Counted from the first letter of the stretch, positions 7,668-16,557 are shown. The stretch: 64,000 nt of DNA from Pseudomonas sp. Irchel 3E20 (GCF_900187645.1 NZ_FYEE01000013.1:1-64000); one strand, 5' to 3'. The notes: a model not told the origin generated them from the sequence alone. Made by a program: numbers and translations.

Positions 7668-8801
7668 TCATATCCAATTTCCCCGAAACTGCACCAGCGC
7701 CGCAGCAAGATCGGGCCGTGAGGCCTGTTCCAGACACCAGGCGCGGGCATGCTGCTGGAGTTCTGGCCAGTGTTTTTGTGCCCCGCGCCACGGGCCGGCC
7801 ATGTCCACGCCCCCATTCCACGCCCGCCAGAGGTCGGCCAGGGCCTGCCCGGCGGCGGGCGAAAGGCCTTGGGTGTACAGGGCCAGGAAGGCTTCGAGCT
7901 TGTCCAGGTGGATGTCTTCTTCCTGCTGGTAGATGTGCCACAGCAGCGGCTTGCCCGCCCATTGCGCACGCACGAACGAGTCCTCGCCGCGCACGCCGTT
8001 GAAATCGCAGCACCACAGCAAGCGGTCGTAATCGTCCTGGGGAACAAATGGCAACACCTGCACCGTCAGGGCCTGGCGCTGCTGCACCGCGCCCACCGCC
8101 AGGGCCTCGACACCCAGCCAGCGCTGCACATCCCCCAGTACCCGCCCTTCGGGCACCAGCAGATGGGTGGGCGCGGGGTCTTGGGCCAAGGCGTCGAGCC
8201 AACTGGCCAAGCCGGTATTTTCATAGGCGAACAATGAGATCAAGCGGGCACCCGGCGTGGGAACAACCCCCAACCCCTGCAGAAACTCGGATTGGGCCTG
8301 CCCATCGCGCTGAAATGCCGCACAACGCTCCAGCAACCCGGCCTCGCGCAGCAAACCGCCAGTACCGGCCTGAAACCCGGGGAAGAAGAAGAACTTCTGT
8401 ACCTGTTTGTACTTCACCGATGGCAAACCGTGGCAACCGATTACCCAGGGCTCGGCGCTCAAGTAGTCGAGGTTGAGCCACAACGGTGTGGGTTGCCTTG
8501 CGGCCATGGCGTCCATGTAGGCCGCCGGCAATTGACAGGCGAATGCGGCAATCACCACGTCCGCCGCGTCGGTGGCCGACCACTCGGCGGCCCAGTGCCG
8601 CACCTCGACACGCTGCTGCACCTGCTGCTCGGCCTGCACATCAATGGCCGGGCACAAGCGCTCGAAAGCGCGCAGGTCATCGACCCACAGGCGCACAGCG
8701 CAGGGGTGTTCGGCCACCAGTTGCCGGGCCAGGCGCCAGGTCACGCCGATGTCGCCGTAGTTATCGACGACGCTGCAAAAAATATCCCAGCGGGCTTTCA
8801 T
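7668..8801 (-). CDS. earP: EF-P arginine-32 rhamnosyltransferase EarP
   Basis: A 377-residue inverting glycosyltransferase (formerly DUF2331) that transfers rhamnose from dTDP-L-rhamnose to Arg32 of EF-P. The N-terminal SVVDNYGDIGVTWRLARQL contains Asp13 and Asp17, which match the catalytic and substrate-binding aspartates described for the P. putida enzyme. The nucleotide-sugar-binding C-terminal half contains CDFNGVRGEDSFVRAQW. It lies directly upstream of efp, the usual arrangement for this pair. Confidence 0.95.
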   Translation of the reverse strand: MKARWDIFCSVVDNYGDIGVTWRLARQLVAEHPCAVRLWVDDLRAFERLCPAIDVQAEQQVQQRVEVRHWAAEWSATDAADVVIAAFACQLPAAYMDAMAARQPTPLWLNLDYLSAEPWVIGCHGLPSVKYKQVQKFFFFPGFQAGTGGLLREAGLLERCAAFQRDGQAQSEFLQGLGVVPTPGARLISLFAYENTGLASWLDALAQDPAPTHLLVPEGRVLGDVQRWLGVEALAVGAVQQRQALTVQVLPFVPQDDYDRLLWCCDFNGVRGEDSFVRAQWAGKPLLWHIYQQEEDIHLDKLEAFLALYTQGLSPAAGQALADLWRAWNGGVDMAGPWRGAQKHWPELQQHARAWCLEQASRPDLAAALVQFRGNWI

Positions 8802-8937
8802 TGCGGGCTCCCTGTGGCGAAAAGCTCGATTGTCCGCATAAATGCCACCGCGCAGAAGGGCCGTGGCCGATTAATCTGCCCCGGGCCTGTGCGACAATCG
8901 CCGCCATGCCCGATCAAGCCGCCATTAGGAGGCCACC

Positions 8938-9318
8938 ATGCCTTACCGCTCTCGCTCGCGCCTTGTACCGCACCTGCGCTTGAGCCTGTCCATCGCCCTG
9001 GGCCTATGGTTGGGCTTTTTAGCCATTGCCCTGACCTGCTGGCTGGCCTCGCGCTTTGTCTTCAGCGCACAACTGGCACCCGTCAGCCGCGCCGTCGAGC
9101 AGTTGGCCCAGCTGCCCGTGGTGCAGGCCCCGGCCAGCAACCCGATGTTCGAGCAATACCAGGAAAACCTGCGCCGCAACGAGCAGCGTCAGGCCCTGGA
9201 CAACAGCCGCAGCGATGCGCGCAACCTGGCCAACCCCAAGTGCCAGTTCTGGCTGCAACAAGACCAGACCGCCCCCAGCGACAAGAGCCGGGCCAATGTC
9301 CTGCAATTTTGTGATTGA
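8938..9318 (+). CDS. Small conserved protein with one N-terminal membrane segment
   Basis: A 126-residue protein with a basic N terminus (MPYRSRSRLVPHLR), a single hydrophobic helix at about residues 17-40 and a polar, glutamine-rich C-terminal part that holds two cysteines. It is likely anchored in the inner membrane with the C-terminal part in the periplasm. The ATG at 8938 has a clear TAGGAGG site. It is divergent from earP, and its stop is only 2 bases before the next ATG, so the two probably form an operon. I do not recognise its function. Confidence 0.7.
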   Translation: MPYRSRSRLVPHLRLSLSIALGLWLGFLAIALTCWLASRFVFSAQLAPVSRAVEQLAQLPVVQAPASNPMFEQYQENLRRNEQRQALDNSRSDARNLANPKCQFWLQQDQTAPSDKSRANVLQFCD

Positions 9319-9320
9319 GC

Positions 9321-9803
9321 ATGAATAAGCACAGCGTCCACGCCCTGATCCTCGACAAACTCCAGGCCGATCTCGACATCGCCCAGCGCGCCGCGCAGAC
9401 CGCCTACGAAACCGCCACACACGAAGAAAACATCGCCGAGAACAAATACGACACCCTGGGCCTAGAGGCCTCTTACCTGGCGGCCGGCCAGGCCAAGCGC
9501 GTGGAGGAAATCCGCCAGGCCCTGGCGTTGTGCCAGAACATGGCCCTGCGCCCTTATGACGAGAGCACCGGCATCCAGGTCGGCACCCTATTGGGGCTGG
9601 AGGATGAGCAGGGGCGCCAGCAGTGGCTGTTTCTTGCCCCCGATGGCGCGGGCCTGAAGGTGCAACTGGTGGGGCAACCGATTACCGTCATCACCCCGCG
9701 CTCGCCCCTGGGCAAAAGCCTGTTGGGCAAGTTCGAGGGCGATGAGGTGGACATTAGCGTGGCGGGCGCTCGGCAACAGTTCACTGTCACCGAGGTGAAA
9801 TAA
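9321..9803 (+). CDS. GreA/GreB-family protein
   Basis: A 160-residue protein with an N-terminal helical pair (about residues 1-75, rich in Ala, Glu and Gln) and a C-terminal domain (LEDEQGRQQWLFLAPDGAG ... TPRSPLGKSLLGKFEGDEV) that resembles the FKBP-like C-terminal domain of GreA/GreB. The SPLGKSLLGK stretch is typical. Gre factors rescue backtracked RNA polymerase; whether this divergent member does so is unknown, since its N-terminal coiled coil differs from GreA. The ATG at 9321 is chosen over an in-frame TTG at 9315. Confidence 0.7.
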   Translation: MNKHSVHALILDKLQADLDIAQRAAQTAYETATHEENIAENKYDTLGLEASYLAAGQAKRVEEIRQALALCQNMALRPYDESTGIQVGTLLGLEDEQGRQQWLFLAPDGAGLKVQLVGQPITVITPRSPLGKSLLGKFEGDEVDISVAGARQQFTVTEVK

Positions 9804-9811
9804 ACCGCGTT

Positions 9812-10786
9812 CTAGTGCACCGGCAACTCGACGCCGTGGAACAGTTCTTCCAGCTCCTGCTTGTTATGGCAGGCAATCGCCTTGGCCATCACTTCGCGGG
9901 TCAGGTGTGGGGCGAACTTCTCGATGAAGTCGCACATAAAGCCCCGCAGGAAGGTGCCGCGGCGAAAGCCGATCTTGGTCACGCTGGACTCGAACAACTC
10001 GCTGGCGTCGAGTACCACCAGGTCATTGTCGAGCTTGGTGTCGACCGCCATTTTCGCCACGATGCCTACGCCCAGGCCCAGGCGCACGTAGGTCTTGATG
10101 ACGTCGGCGTCGGCGGCGGTGAACACCACTTTGGGGGTCAGGCCGCGATGGCTGAAGGCTTCGTCGAGTTTGGAGCGGCCGGTAAAACCGAACACGTAGG
10201 TGACGATGGGGTATTCGGCCAGGGCTTCGAGGGTCAGCTTCGGCAGCTTGGTCAGCGGATGGCCCTGGGGCACCACGACGCAGCGGTTCCAGCGGTAGCA
10301 CGGCATCATCACCAAATCACCGAACAGCTCCAGGGCTTCGGTGGCGATGGCGAAATCCACAGTGCCATCGGCGGCCATTTCGGCGATCTGCATCGGCGAG
10401 CCCTGGTGCATGTGCAGCGCCACGTCCGGGTATTGCTTGATGAAGTTGCTGATGACCGGCGGCAGCGCATAACGCGCCTGGGTGTGGGTGGTAGCGATGG
10501 ACAGGGTGCCCTTCTTCTCGTTGGAGAATTCCTGGGCGATCTGCTTGATGCTCTCGACCTTGCGCAGGATTTCGCCGGCGGTATTGATGATCCGCTCGCC
10601 GGCGGGGGTGACGCGCGTCAGGTGCTTGCCGCTGCGGGCGAAAACTTCGACACCCAGTTCGTCTTCCAGCAAACGGATCTGTTTGCTGATGCCCGGTTGC
10701 GAGGTGTAGAGGCTTTGGGCGGTGGCGGAGACGTTGAGGTCGTGGTGCGCCACTTCCCAGATGTAGCGCAATTGTTGGAGCTTCAT
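9812..10786 (-). CDS. cysB: HTH-type transcriptional regulator CysB
   Basis: A 324-residue LysR-type master regulator of sulfate assimilation and cysteine synthesis. The N-terminal helix-turn-helix (LNVSATAQSLYTSQPGISKQ) and the effector-binding segment with TTHTQARY, the threonine-rich inducer/sulfate pocket, are diagnostic of CysB. CysB responds to N-acetylserine or O-acetylserine and usually represses itself. Its 3' end faces the GreA/GreB-like gene with an 8-base gap. The 110 bases upstream (10787-10896) carry AT-rich elements such as TATAGT and TATATA on the minus strand, a likely promoter. Confidence 0.95.
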   Translation of the reverse strand: MKLQQLRYIWEVAHHDLNVSATAQSLYTSQPGISKQIRLLEDELGVEVFARSGKHLTRVTPAGERIINTAGEILRKVESIKQIAQEFSNEKKGTLSIATTHTQARYALPPVISNFIKQYPDVALHMHQGSPMQIAEMAADGTVDFAIATEALELFGDLVMMPCYRWNRCVVVPQGHPLTKLPKLTLEALAEYPIVTYVFGFTGRSKLDEAFSHRGLTPKVVFTAADADVIKTYVRLGLGVGIVAKMAVDTKLDNDLVVLDASELFESSVTKIGFRRGTFLRGFMCDFIEKFAPHLTREVMAKAIACHNKQELEELFHGVELPVH

Positions 10787-10896
10787 ATGTATCCCTCAAA
10801 GCAGATAAACGCCGCGGGCATCAGCGGCGGTATATAACTATAAGAATGGTTTGAAGAATAAATCTAGAACTTTTTTATCAAAGCCACATTTGCGTT

Positions 10897-11397
10897 TCAC
10901 ACATCGCTCTGGCGTCTGCGCTGCAATAACGGCACCAAATAAACCGGCACCCGGGACAACTGCAACACCCGCGCCGCCGTACGGCCCAAGGGCGTTTCCC
11001 CGCCCGCGCCGTGGCTGTGACTTCCTACGATCAACAAATCGACTTCAAGTTTCGACACCTGCTCCAGAATCACCTGCGAGGGATCCCCTTGCAGCACCCG
11101 GACCGAGCGGATCAGCGCCAGGTCCTGCTGCCCTTCCCCCAACTCCTCACGAAAACTGTCGAGCACCCGTTGCTCGATACTGGCCATCACCGTACTCAGG
11201 CCTTCACTGTGAAACTCGTTCAGGGCCCGCTCGTCAAGATAGCTCTGCAGTACAGACTCAGCGAACAAGCCCATGGGCTCCACGGCGTGAACGACATGCA
11301 GGTCTGCCTTGAAGGTCCGGGCCAGAGCCAAGGCGTGTTGCAGCACAAGCGGTGCATACAAACCGAGGTCTGTGGCGTACAGCATCGAACGAATCAT
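10897..11397 (-). CDS. Universal stress protein (UspA family)
   Basis: A 166-residue single-domain Usp protein, starting MIRSMLYATDLGLYAP at the ATG at 11397; an in-frame start 15 bases upstream is less typical. The C-terminal nucleotide-binding pattern is visible as IVGSHSHGAGGETPLGRT. Usp proteins bind ATP and support survival during growth arrest or oxidative stress. It lies upstream of cysB on the same strand, a pairing I recall from P. aeruginosa. Confidence 0.85.
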   Translation of the reverse strand: MIRSMLYATDLGLYAPLVLQHALALARTFKADLHVVHAVEPMGLFAESVLQSYLDERALNEFHSEGLSTVMASIEQRVLDSFREELGEGQQDLALIRSVRVLQGDPSQVILEQVSKLEVDLLIVGSHSHGAGGETPLGRTAARVLQLSRVPVYLVPLLQRRRQSDV

Positions 11398-11482
11398 ACG
11401 GCCTCCTCGCATGCCAACATGGCGCGGATTGACTCAGCTTAGCAGCGCCTCGGGGAGTGCGACGGGCCCTGCGCCCGCAGGT

Positions 11483-12376
11483 TCAAGGACGCGGTTCGTT
11501 GCTCACGCCATGGGGCACATGGCCGGTGGCAACCACCTCGCGGGCCAACTCGCAATGGCCAGCCTGGTCGTCGAAAAACACGTCGGCACCAAAGGCCTCC
11601 AGAAACGCCGACTTGGTCAACCCGCCAAGAAACAGCGACTCATCGAGGCGGATGTCCCACTCGCGCAAGGTGCGGATCACCCGCTCATGGGCCGGGGCCG
11701 AGCGGGCGGTGACCAGGGCGGTGCGAATCGGGCAGGTTTCGCTGGGAAATTCGCGCTGCAACAGGTTCAACGCCGCCAGGAAGCCCTTGAACGGGCCACC
11801 GCGCAACGGCTCGCGGGCCGACTGCCGTTCACTGGCCTGGAAGGCTTCCAGGCCGCCGGTCTGATAAACCCGCTCAGACTCGTCAGAGAACAGCACCGCA
11901 TCACCATCAAAGGCAATGCGCAATTCCTCACTGGCCGCCCGCTGCGCCCCGCCGGACAGGATGGTGGCCGCCGCGAACCCGGCATCCAGAGCGCTGCGCA
12001 CATCGTCGGCGTGGGTCGACAAGAACAGGTCGCAGCCAAACGCGGCCAGGTACGGGTAAGGGCTGCGCCCACCGACAAAGGCCGCGCGGGAAATGTCCAG
12101 GCCGTAATGCTGGATTGAGTTGAACACCCGCAACCCGGTGTCGGCGCTGTTGCGCGACACCAGCACCACCTCCACCCGCGCGCGCCCCAGGCTGGCGTTG
12201 AGGCTTAACAATTTTTGCACCAGGGGAAAGGCATCCCCCGGCGCCAACTGCTCTTCTTCGTGCTCGATCTGGTACTGGCGATAGGCTTCGACCCCCTGGG
12301 CCAGGTAAACCTTGTGGCTGTCGCTCAGGTCAAACAGGGCCCGGGAAGAAATGGCCACCACCAATTTGTCGCTCAT
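11483..12376 (-). CDS. 5'-nucleotidase (cytosolic IA-like)
   Basis: A 297-residue protein of the 5'-nucleotidase family related to eukaryotic NT5C1A. Family features include LVVAISSRALFDLSDSH near the N terminus, the VLVSRNSADTGLRVFNSI segment and the acidic DVFFDDQAGH motif that binds magnesium near the C terminus. It should dephosphorylate nucleoside 5'-monophosphates in the cytosol. The ATG at 12376 (MSDKLVVAIS) is preferred over an in-frame upstream start because it begins the conserved region. It lies 34 bases downstream of the thioredoxin-like gene, probably one operon. Confidence 0.85.
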   Translation of the reverse strand: MSDKLVVAISSRALFDLSDSHKVYLAQGVEAYRQYQIEHEEEQLAPGDAFPLVQKLLSLNASLGRARVEVVLVSRNSADTGLRVFNSIQHYGLDISRAAFVGGRSPYPYLAAFGCDLFLSTHADDVRSALDAGFAAATILSGGAQRAASEELRIAFDGDAVLFSDESERVYQTGGLEAFQASERQSAREPLRGGPFKGFLAALNLLQREFPSETCPIRTALVTARSAPAHERVIRTLREWDIRLDESLFLGGLTKSAFLEAFGADVFFDDQAGHCELAREVVATGHVPHGVSNEPRP

Positions 12377-12410
12377 GCCCTTCTCCTTATATGCAATGCA
12401 TCGCACCCGA

Positions 12411-12797
12411 TCATGGCAATTCCTCGGGCTCTCGTTCCAGGGCCAACGCCAGCGCCGCTTTTAACTCATCGGTGCCGAGGCGCGAACGCAACGCGCCGAA
12501 AAACTGCCCATCGCGCACCACGAACAGCGCCGGCAGATGGAACACCTCATAACGCTGCACCAAGCCACCGTTGTCGGCGGCGTCGATCCAACACAAACGC
12601 GCCACCGGCAACGCCAGTGTCGGCAATTGCTGGCGCGCCCAGCGGCAACTGGAGCAGCCGACACTGGTGAAAATCACCAGGCTGACACCACTCATCGCCA
12701 ATAGCCGCTGGTCGGCGTCGAAATCAGTCAGTTCCCATTGCACTTCTATACTGGGTAAATCGCTGTCAGATAATTGAGACTTGGAGTCCAAGTTCAT
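12411..12797 (-). CDS. Thioredoxin-like protein with CSSC motif
   Basis: A 128-residue cytosolic thioredoxin-fold protein. The active-site region is TSVGCSSCRWARQQLP, so the redox motif is CSSC, not the classical CGPC. The cis-proline region is seen in FHLPALFVVRDGQFFG. It has no signal peptide. Its ATG (12795-12797 on the minus strand) overlaps the ATG of the divergent PilZ gene by two bases. On its own strand an AGGAA sequence lies about 7 bases upstream. Redox partner unknown. Confidence 0.8.
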   Translation of the reverse strand: MNLDSKSQLSDSDLPSIEVQWELTDFDADQRLLAMSGVSLVIFTSVGCSSCRWARQQLPTLALPVARLCWIDAADNGGLVQRYEVFHLPALFVVRDGQFFGALRSRLGTDELKAALALALEREPEELP

Positions 12798-13239
12798 GGG
12801 ACGTTTCCTACCTCACCCAGAGGAAATTCCGGTCGAGTTGACCTTGCAAAAACACGAATGCATCTCTGGCCAACGGCTGCACACTATCAGCCTCGGGGGC
12901 GTCGCGTGCAATTACCACCGCGCCTGGCGGCGCGGCACGGCGCTGCAAATACGCATGCCCAGCCTGGGCGAAAGCGCCTGCTACCTGGGCTACGTGGCGT
13001 GGTGCCTGCGGCGCAAGCACGGTTACCTGGTGGGCATCGCTTTTGTCGACGAACAGACCCTGTTCGGCGCGCGCATGGGCGAGCAGATCTGCCAGATGGA
13101 ACGCTACCGGCGCCAGTACGGCGCACACGCCCAGGCCAACGACATTGAGGCCCTGGCCCTGGAGTGGGTGCACCAGCATGCCGCCGAGTTCTCCCACGAC
13201 AGCGTGCGCCAGGCGTTTATGCCGCCCCTGCGGGATTAA
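12796..13239 (+). CDS. PilZ-domain protein with degenerate c-di-GMP motif
   Basis: A 147-residue protein beginning MGRFLPHPEEIPVELTL, with a PilZ-like beta-barrel at about residues 1-95. The second half of the c-di-GMP motif is recognisable as HTISLGGVAC (consensus D/NxSxxG, with Thr for Asp/Asn). The RxxxR half is missing from the N terminus, so nucleotide binding is doubtful. The C-terminal part is helical. A TTGGAG site precedes the ATG at 12796, and the start overlaps that of the divergent thioredoxin-like gene. Confidence 0.65.
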   Translation: MGRFLPHPEEIPVELTLQKHECISGQRLHTISLGGVACNYHRAWRRGTALQIRMPSLGESACYLGYVAWCLRRKHGYLVGIAFVDEQTLFGARMGEQICQMERYRRQYGAHAQANDIEALALEWVHQHAAEFSHDSVRQAFMPPLRD

Positions 13240-13374
13240 ACCGGTGTCTGCCCATTGTCGAACCGGCGCTTAACGCGCTAAGGTTCGGCACCCCGACGCG
13301 CCCCAATAAATCTGCTGTGCTCCGCCGCGCGGGGATCGCTGGCGGCCGGCACCCGTGACCTGACGAGTAACACG

Positions 13375-14451
13375 ATGGCTGATTTACCGATCAATGACCT
13401 TAACGTCGCCTCCAACGAGACACTGATTACCCCCGATCAGCTCAAGCGTGATATCCCCTTGAGCGACGTGGCGCTGCGCACCGTGACCAAGGGCCGCGAA
13501 GTCATTCGCAATATCCTCGACGGTACGGACCATCGCCTGTTCGTGGTCATCGGGCCCTGCTCGATCCACGACATCAAGGCCGCCCACGAATACGCCGAGC
13601 GCCTCAAGGCGCTGGCCGCGGAAGTGGCCGACACCCTGTACCTGGTGATGCGCGTCTACTTCGAGAAGCCGCGCACCACGGTGGGCTGGAAAGGCCTGAT
13701 TAACGACCCGTACCTGGACGACTCCTTCAAGATCCAGGACGGCCTGCACATCGGCCGTAAATTGCTCCTGGACCTGGCGGAAATGGGCCTGCCCACCGCC
13801 ACCGAAGCCCTGGACCCGATCTCGCCGCAATACCTGCAGGACCTGATTAGCTGGTCGGCCATTGGCGCGCGCACCACCGAATCCCAGACCCACCGGGAAA
13901 TGGCCTCCGGCCTGTCCTCGGCGGTCGGCTTCAAGAACGGCACCGACGGCGGCCTGACCGTGGCGATCAACGCCCTGCAGTCGGTTTCCAGCCCACACCG
14001 CTTCCTGGGCATCAACCAGGAAGGTGGCGTATCCATCGTCACCACCAAGGGCAACGCCTACGGCCACGTGGTGTTGCGCGGCGGCAACGGCAAGCCCAAC
14101 TACGACTCGGTCAGCGTCGCCCTGTGCGAACAGGCGCTGAACAAGGCCAAGATCAAGCCCAACATCATGGTCGATTGCAGCCACGCCAACTCCAACAAGG
14201 ACCCGGCCCTGCAACCCTTGGTGATGGAAAACGTCGCCAACCAGATCGTCGAAGGCAACCAGTCGATCATCGGCCTGATGGTCGAAAGCCACCTGAACTG
14301 GGGTTGCCAGGCAATCCCCAAGGACCTGGCCGAATTGCAGTACGGTGTGTCGATCACCGACGCCTGCATCGACTGGGCCAGCACCGAAACCACACTGCGC
14401 AGCATGCACGCCAAGCTCAAAGACGTGTTGCCCAAGCGCGAACGCCAGTAA
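13375..14451 (+). CDS. aroG: 3-deoxy-7-phosphoheptulonate synthase (DAHP synthase, type I)
   Basis: A 358-residue class I-alpha DAHP synthase that joins phosphoenolpyruvate and erythrose 4-phosphate, the first step of the shikimate pathway. Recognisable motifs are the GPCSIHD substrate loop, EKPRTTVGWKGLINDP, and DCSHANSNKDP with metal-binding His. Length and motifs match AroF/AroG/AroH; which aromatic amino acid inhibits it cannot be told from sequence alone, so aroG is a family symbol. It is a single gene with its own terminator; I see no attenuator leader in the 135 bases upstream. Confidence 0.92.
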   Translation: MADLPINDLNVASNETLITPDQLKRDIPLSDVALRTVTKGREVIRNILDGTDHRLFVVIGPCSIHDIKAAHEYAERLKALAAEVADTLYLVMRVYFEKPRTTVGWKGLINDPYLDDSFKIQDGLHIGRKLLLDLAEMGLPTATEALDPISPQYLQDLISWSAIGARTTESQTHREMASGLSSAVGFKNGTDGGLTVAINALQSVSSPHRFLGINQEGGVSIVTTKGNAYGHVVLRGGNGKPNYDSVSVALCEQALNKAKIKPNIMVDCSHANSNKDPALQPLVMENVANQIVEGNQSIIGLMVESHLNWGCQAIPKDLAELQYGVSITDACIDWASTETTLRSMHAKLKDVLPKRERQ

Positions 14452-14460
14452 CCGGCACAA

Positions 14461-14495
14461 AAAAACCGGAACCCTTGAGGGGTTCCGGTTTTTTT
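14461..14495 (+). terminator. Strong rho-independent terminator after DAHP synthase
   Basis: A 14-bp stem (AAAAACCGGAACCC with its complement) and a 5-base loop, followed by a T-run on the plus strand. A-residues on the left make it usable by the convergent SDR transcript as well. Confidence 0.9.
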
Positions 14496-14511
14496 GTGCC
14501 CGGTTTTTTTA

Positions 14512-15273
14512 TCAGATCGCCGTCGCTCCGCCATCCACCGCCAACGCGTGGCCGGTGGTGAAGGCCGCGCCGTCGCTGCACAGGTACAGCACGGCGCTGG
14601 CGACTTCCTCCACCGTGCCGATGCGCCCCACCGGGTGCATGGCCGCGGCGAACTCGCCCTTACGCGGATCCGCCTCATGCGCGCGGCGGAACATGTCGGT
14701 GTCGATCACCGCCGGGCATACCGCGTTGACGCGGATTTTCTTCTTCGCGTACTCGATGGCCGCCGATTTGGTCAGGCCAATCACCGCGTGCTTGGAGGCC
14801 GCGTAAATGCTCATTTTCGGCGCCGCGCCCAAGCCCGCCACCGACGCGGTGTTGACGATCGCCCCGCCGCCCTGGGCCAGTAACAGCGGCAATTGGTACT
14901 TCATGCACAGCCAAACGCCCTTGACGTTGACCGACATGATGGCGTCGAACTCGTCCAGGGTGCCGTCGGCCAATTTGCCCTTCTCGATTTCGATACCGGC
15001 ATTGTTGAAGGCGTAATCCAAGCGACCGTAGGCATTGACTACCTGTGCCATCAGATTTTGTACATCGGCATCCTGGGTCACGTTGCAGCGCACGAACAAC
15101 GCCTCGCCCCCGGCTTCGCGGATCAACTGCACCGTGCCCTCGCCGCCCGCCACGTCCAGGTCCGCCACCACCACTTTCAAGCCTTCGGCGGCAAAAGCCT
15201 GAGCCGTCGCGCGGCCGATGCCGGCAGCGGCCCCCGTGACCAGCGCCACTTGCCCGGAAAACGTCATGCTCAT
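14512..15273 (-). CDS. SDR-family NAD(P)-dependent oxidoreductase
   Basis: A 253-residue classical short-chain dehydrogenase. The cofactor motif TGAAAGIG, the NNAG motif (FNNAGIE), the catalytic Ser in VNTASVAGL and the Tyr-Lys pair YAASK are all present, so it should be active, unlike the SDR at 2390. The Asp after the second strand (VVADLD) favours NAD over NADP. The C-terminal GHALAVDGGATAI is typical of 3-oxoacyl-reductase-like members. The start MSMTFSGQVALVTG at 15273 gives a normal N terminus. Substrate unknown. Confidence 0.88.
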   Translation of the reverse strand: MSMTFSGQVALVTGAAAGIGRATAQAFAAEGLKVVVADLDVAGGEGTVQLIREAGGEALFVRCNVTQDADVQNLMAQVVNAYGRLDYAFNNAGIEIEKGKLADGTLDEFDAIMSVNVKGVWLCMKYQLPLLLAQGGGAIVNTASVAGLGAAPKMSIYAASKHAVIGLTKSAAIEYAKKKIRVNAVCPAVIDTDMFRRAHEADPRKGEFAAAMHPVGRIGTVEEVASAVLYLCSDGAAFTTGHALAVDGGATAI

Positions 15274-15506
15274 TGTGCTGCCCTCGATGAATGCCCACAT
15301 TTGGATGCCCGCAGTCTAGCCAGCGCACCCTGGCGCGCGGCAGCACTATCAAAAGGCCAGTTGGGCCCTTATGCGTTCCAGTGATGAATAACCCAGGCCA
15401 ACTATCACCCAACTGGATCAACCCCTATTCGCTATCACGGCAAAGCTTGCCGCCACGGCCATCCGGGTCTATCACTCTGGCTTCCCCTCAGACTTGAGTG
15501 CGCACC

Positions 15507-16514
15507 ATGACTGCCCAGACCAACCGCCAGTTCCTCCTCGCCAAACGCCCGGTGGGCGCCGCGACCCGCGAGACCTTCAGCTTCCAGCAGGTGCCCGTGG
15601 CGGAGCCGGGCGCCGGGCAGATCCGGGTCAAGAACCACTACCTGTCCCTGGACCCGGCCATGCGCGGCTGGATGAACGAGGGCAAATCCTACATCCCGCC
15701 CGTGGGTATCGGCGAAGTCATGCGCGCCCTGGGCGTGGGCCAGGTCGAGGCCTCCAACCACCCGGGTTTCGCCGTGGGGGACTACGTCAATGGTGCCCTG
15801 GGCGTGCAGGATTACTTCGTCGGCGAGCCGCGGGGTTTCTACAAGGTCGATCCGAACCTGGCACCGCTGCCGCGTTACTTATCCGCATTGGGCATGACCG
15901 GCATGACCGCCTATTTCGCCCTACTGGACGTCGGCGCACCCAAGGCCGGTGACACCGTGGTGCTGTCCGGCGCGGCCGGGGCGGTGGGCAGCATTGCCGG
16001 GCAGATCGCCAAGATCAAAGGCTGCCGCGTCATCGGCATCGCCGGTGGCCAGGACAAATGCAAGTTCCTGATCGAGGAATTGGGCTTCGACGGCGCCATC
16101 GACTACAAGAGCGAGGACGTCCACGCCGGGCTCAAGCGCGAATGCCCTAAAGGCGTGGACGTGTACTTCGATAACGTCGGCGGTGACATCCTCGACGCGG
16201 TGCTCAGCCGCTTGAACTTCAAGGCGCGGGTAGTGATCTGCGGCGCCATCAGCCAGTACAACAACAAAGAGGCGGTCAAGGGCCCGGCCAACTACCTGTC
16301 GCTGCTGGTCAACCGCGCGCGCATGGAAGGTTTCGTGGTGATGGACTACGCCGCGCAGTTCGCCGCGGCGGGGCAAGAGATGGCGGGCTGGATTGCCCAG
16401 GGCAAGCTCAAGAGCAAGGAGGATATCGTCGAAGGCCTGGAGACCTTCCCCGAAACCCTGATGAAACTGTTCAACGGCGAGAACTTCGGCAAGTTGGTAC
16501 TGAAAGTCGACTAA
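15507..16514 (+). CDS. NADPH-dependent 2-alkenal/curcumin reductase-like MDR protein
   Basis: A 335-residue zinc-independent medium-chain reductase of the leukotriene B4 dehydrogenase/CurA group, which reduces alpha,beta-unsaturated aldehydes and ketones with NADPH. It has the N-terminal SLDPAMRGWMNE segment, the nucleotide-binding loop SGAAGAVGSIAGQIAK and the signature DVYFDNVGGDILDAVL. The ATG at 15507 (MTAQTNRQFLL) is preferred over an in-frame GTG nine bases upstream. It converges on pyrF across a hairpin. Confidence 0.88.
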   Translation: MTAQTNRQFLLAKRPVGAATRETFSFQQVPVAEPGAGQIRVKNHYLSLDPAMRGWMNEGKSYIPPVGIGEVMRALGVGQVEASNHPGFAVGDYVNGALGVQDYFVGEPRGFYKVDPNLAPLPRYLSALGMTGMTAYFALLDVGAPKAGDTVVLSGAAGAVGSIAGQIAKIKGCRVIGIAGGQDKCKFLIEELGFDGAIDYKSEDVHAGLKRECPKGVDVYFDNVGGDILDAVLSRLNFKARVVICGAISQYNNKEAVKGPANYLSLLVNRARMEGFVVMDYAAQFAAAGQEMAGWIAQGKLKSKEDIVEGLETFPETLMKLFNGENFGKLVLKVD

Positions 16515-16523
16515 CCCCCCTGT

Positions 16524-16547
16524 AGCAAGCGGGCTTGCCCGCTTGCT
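16524..16547. repeat. REP-like palindrome / bidirectional hairpin
   Basis: A perfect 24-base palindrome with an 11-bp arm (AGCAAGCGGGC and complement) between the convergent CurA-like and pyrF genes. The GCGGGCTTGCCCGC core is the same as in the REPs common in P. fluorescens. Short A- and T-rich flanks suggest it may also terminate transcription. Confidence 0.6.
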
Positions 16548-16557
16548 AAAACCAGGG

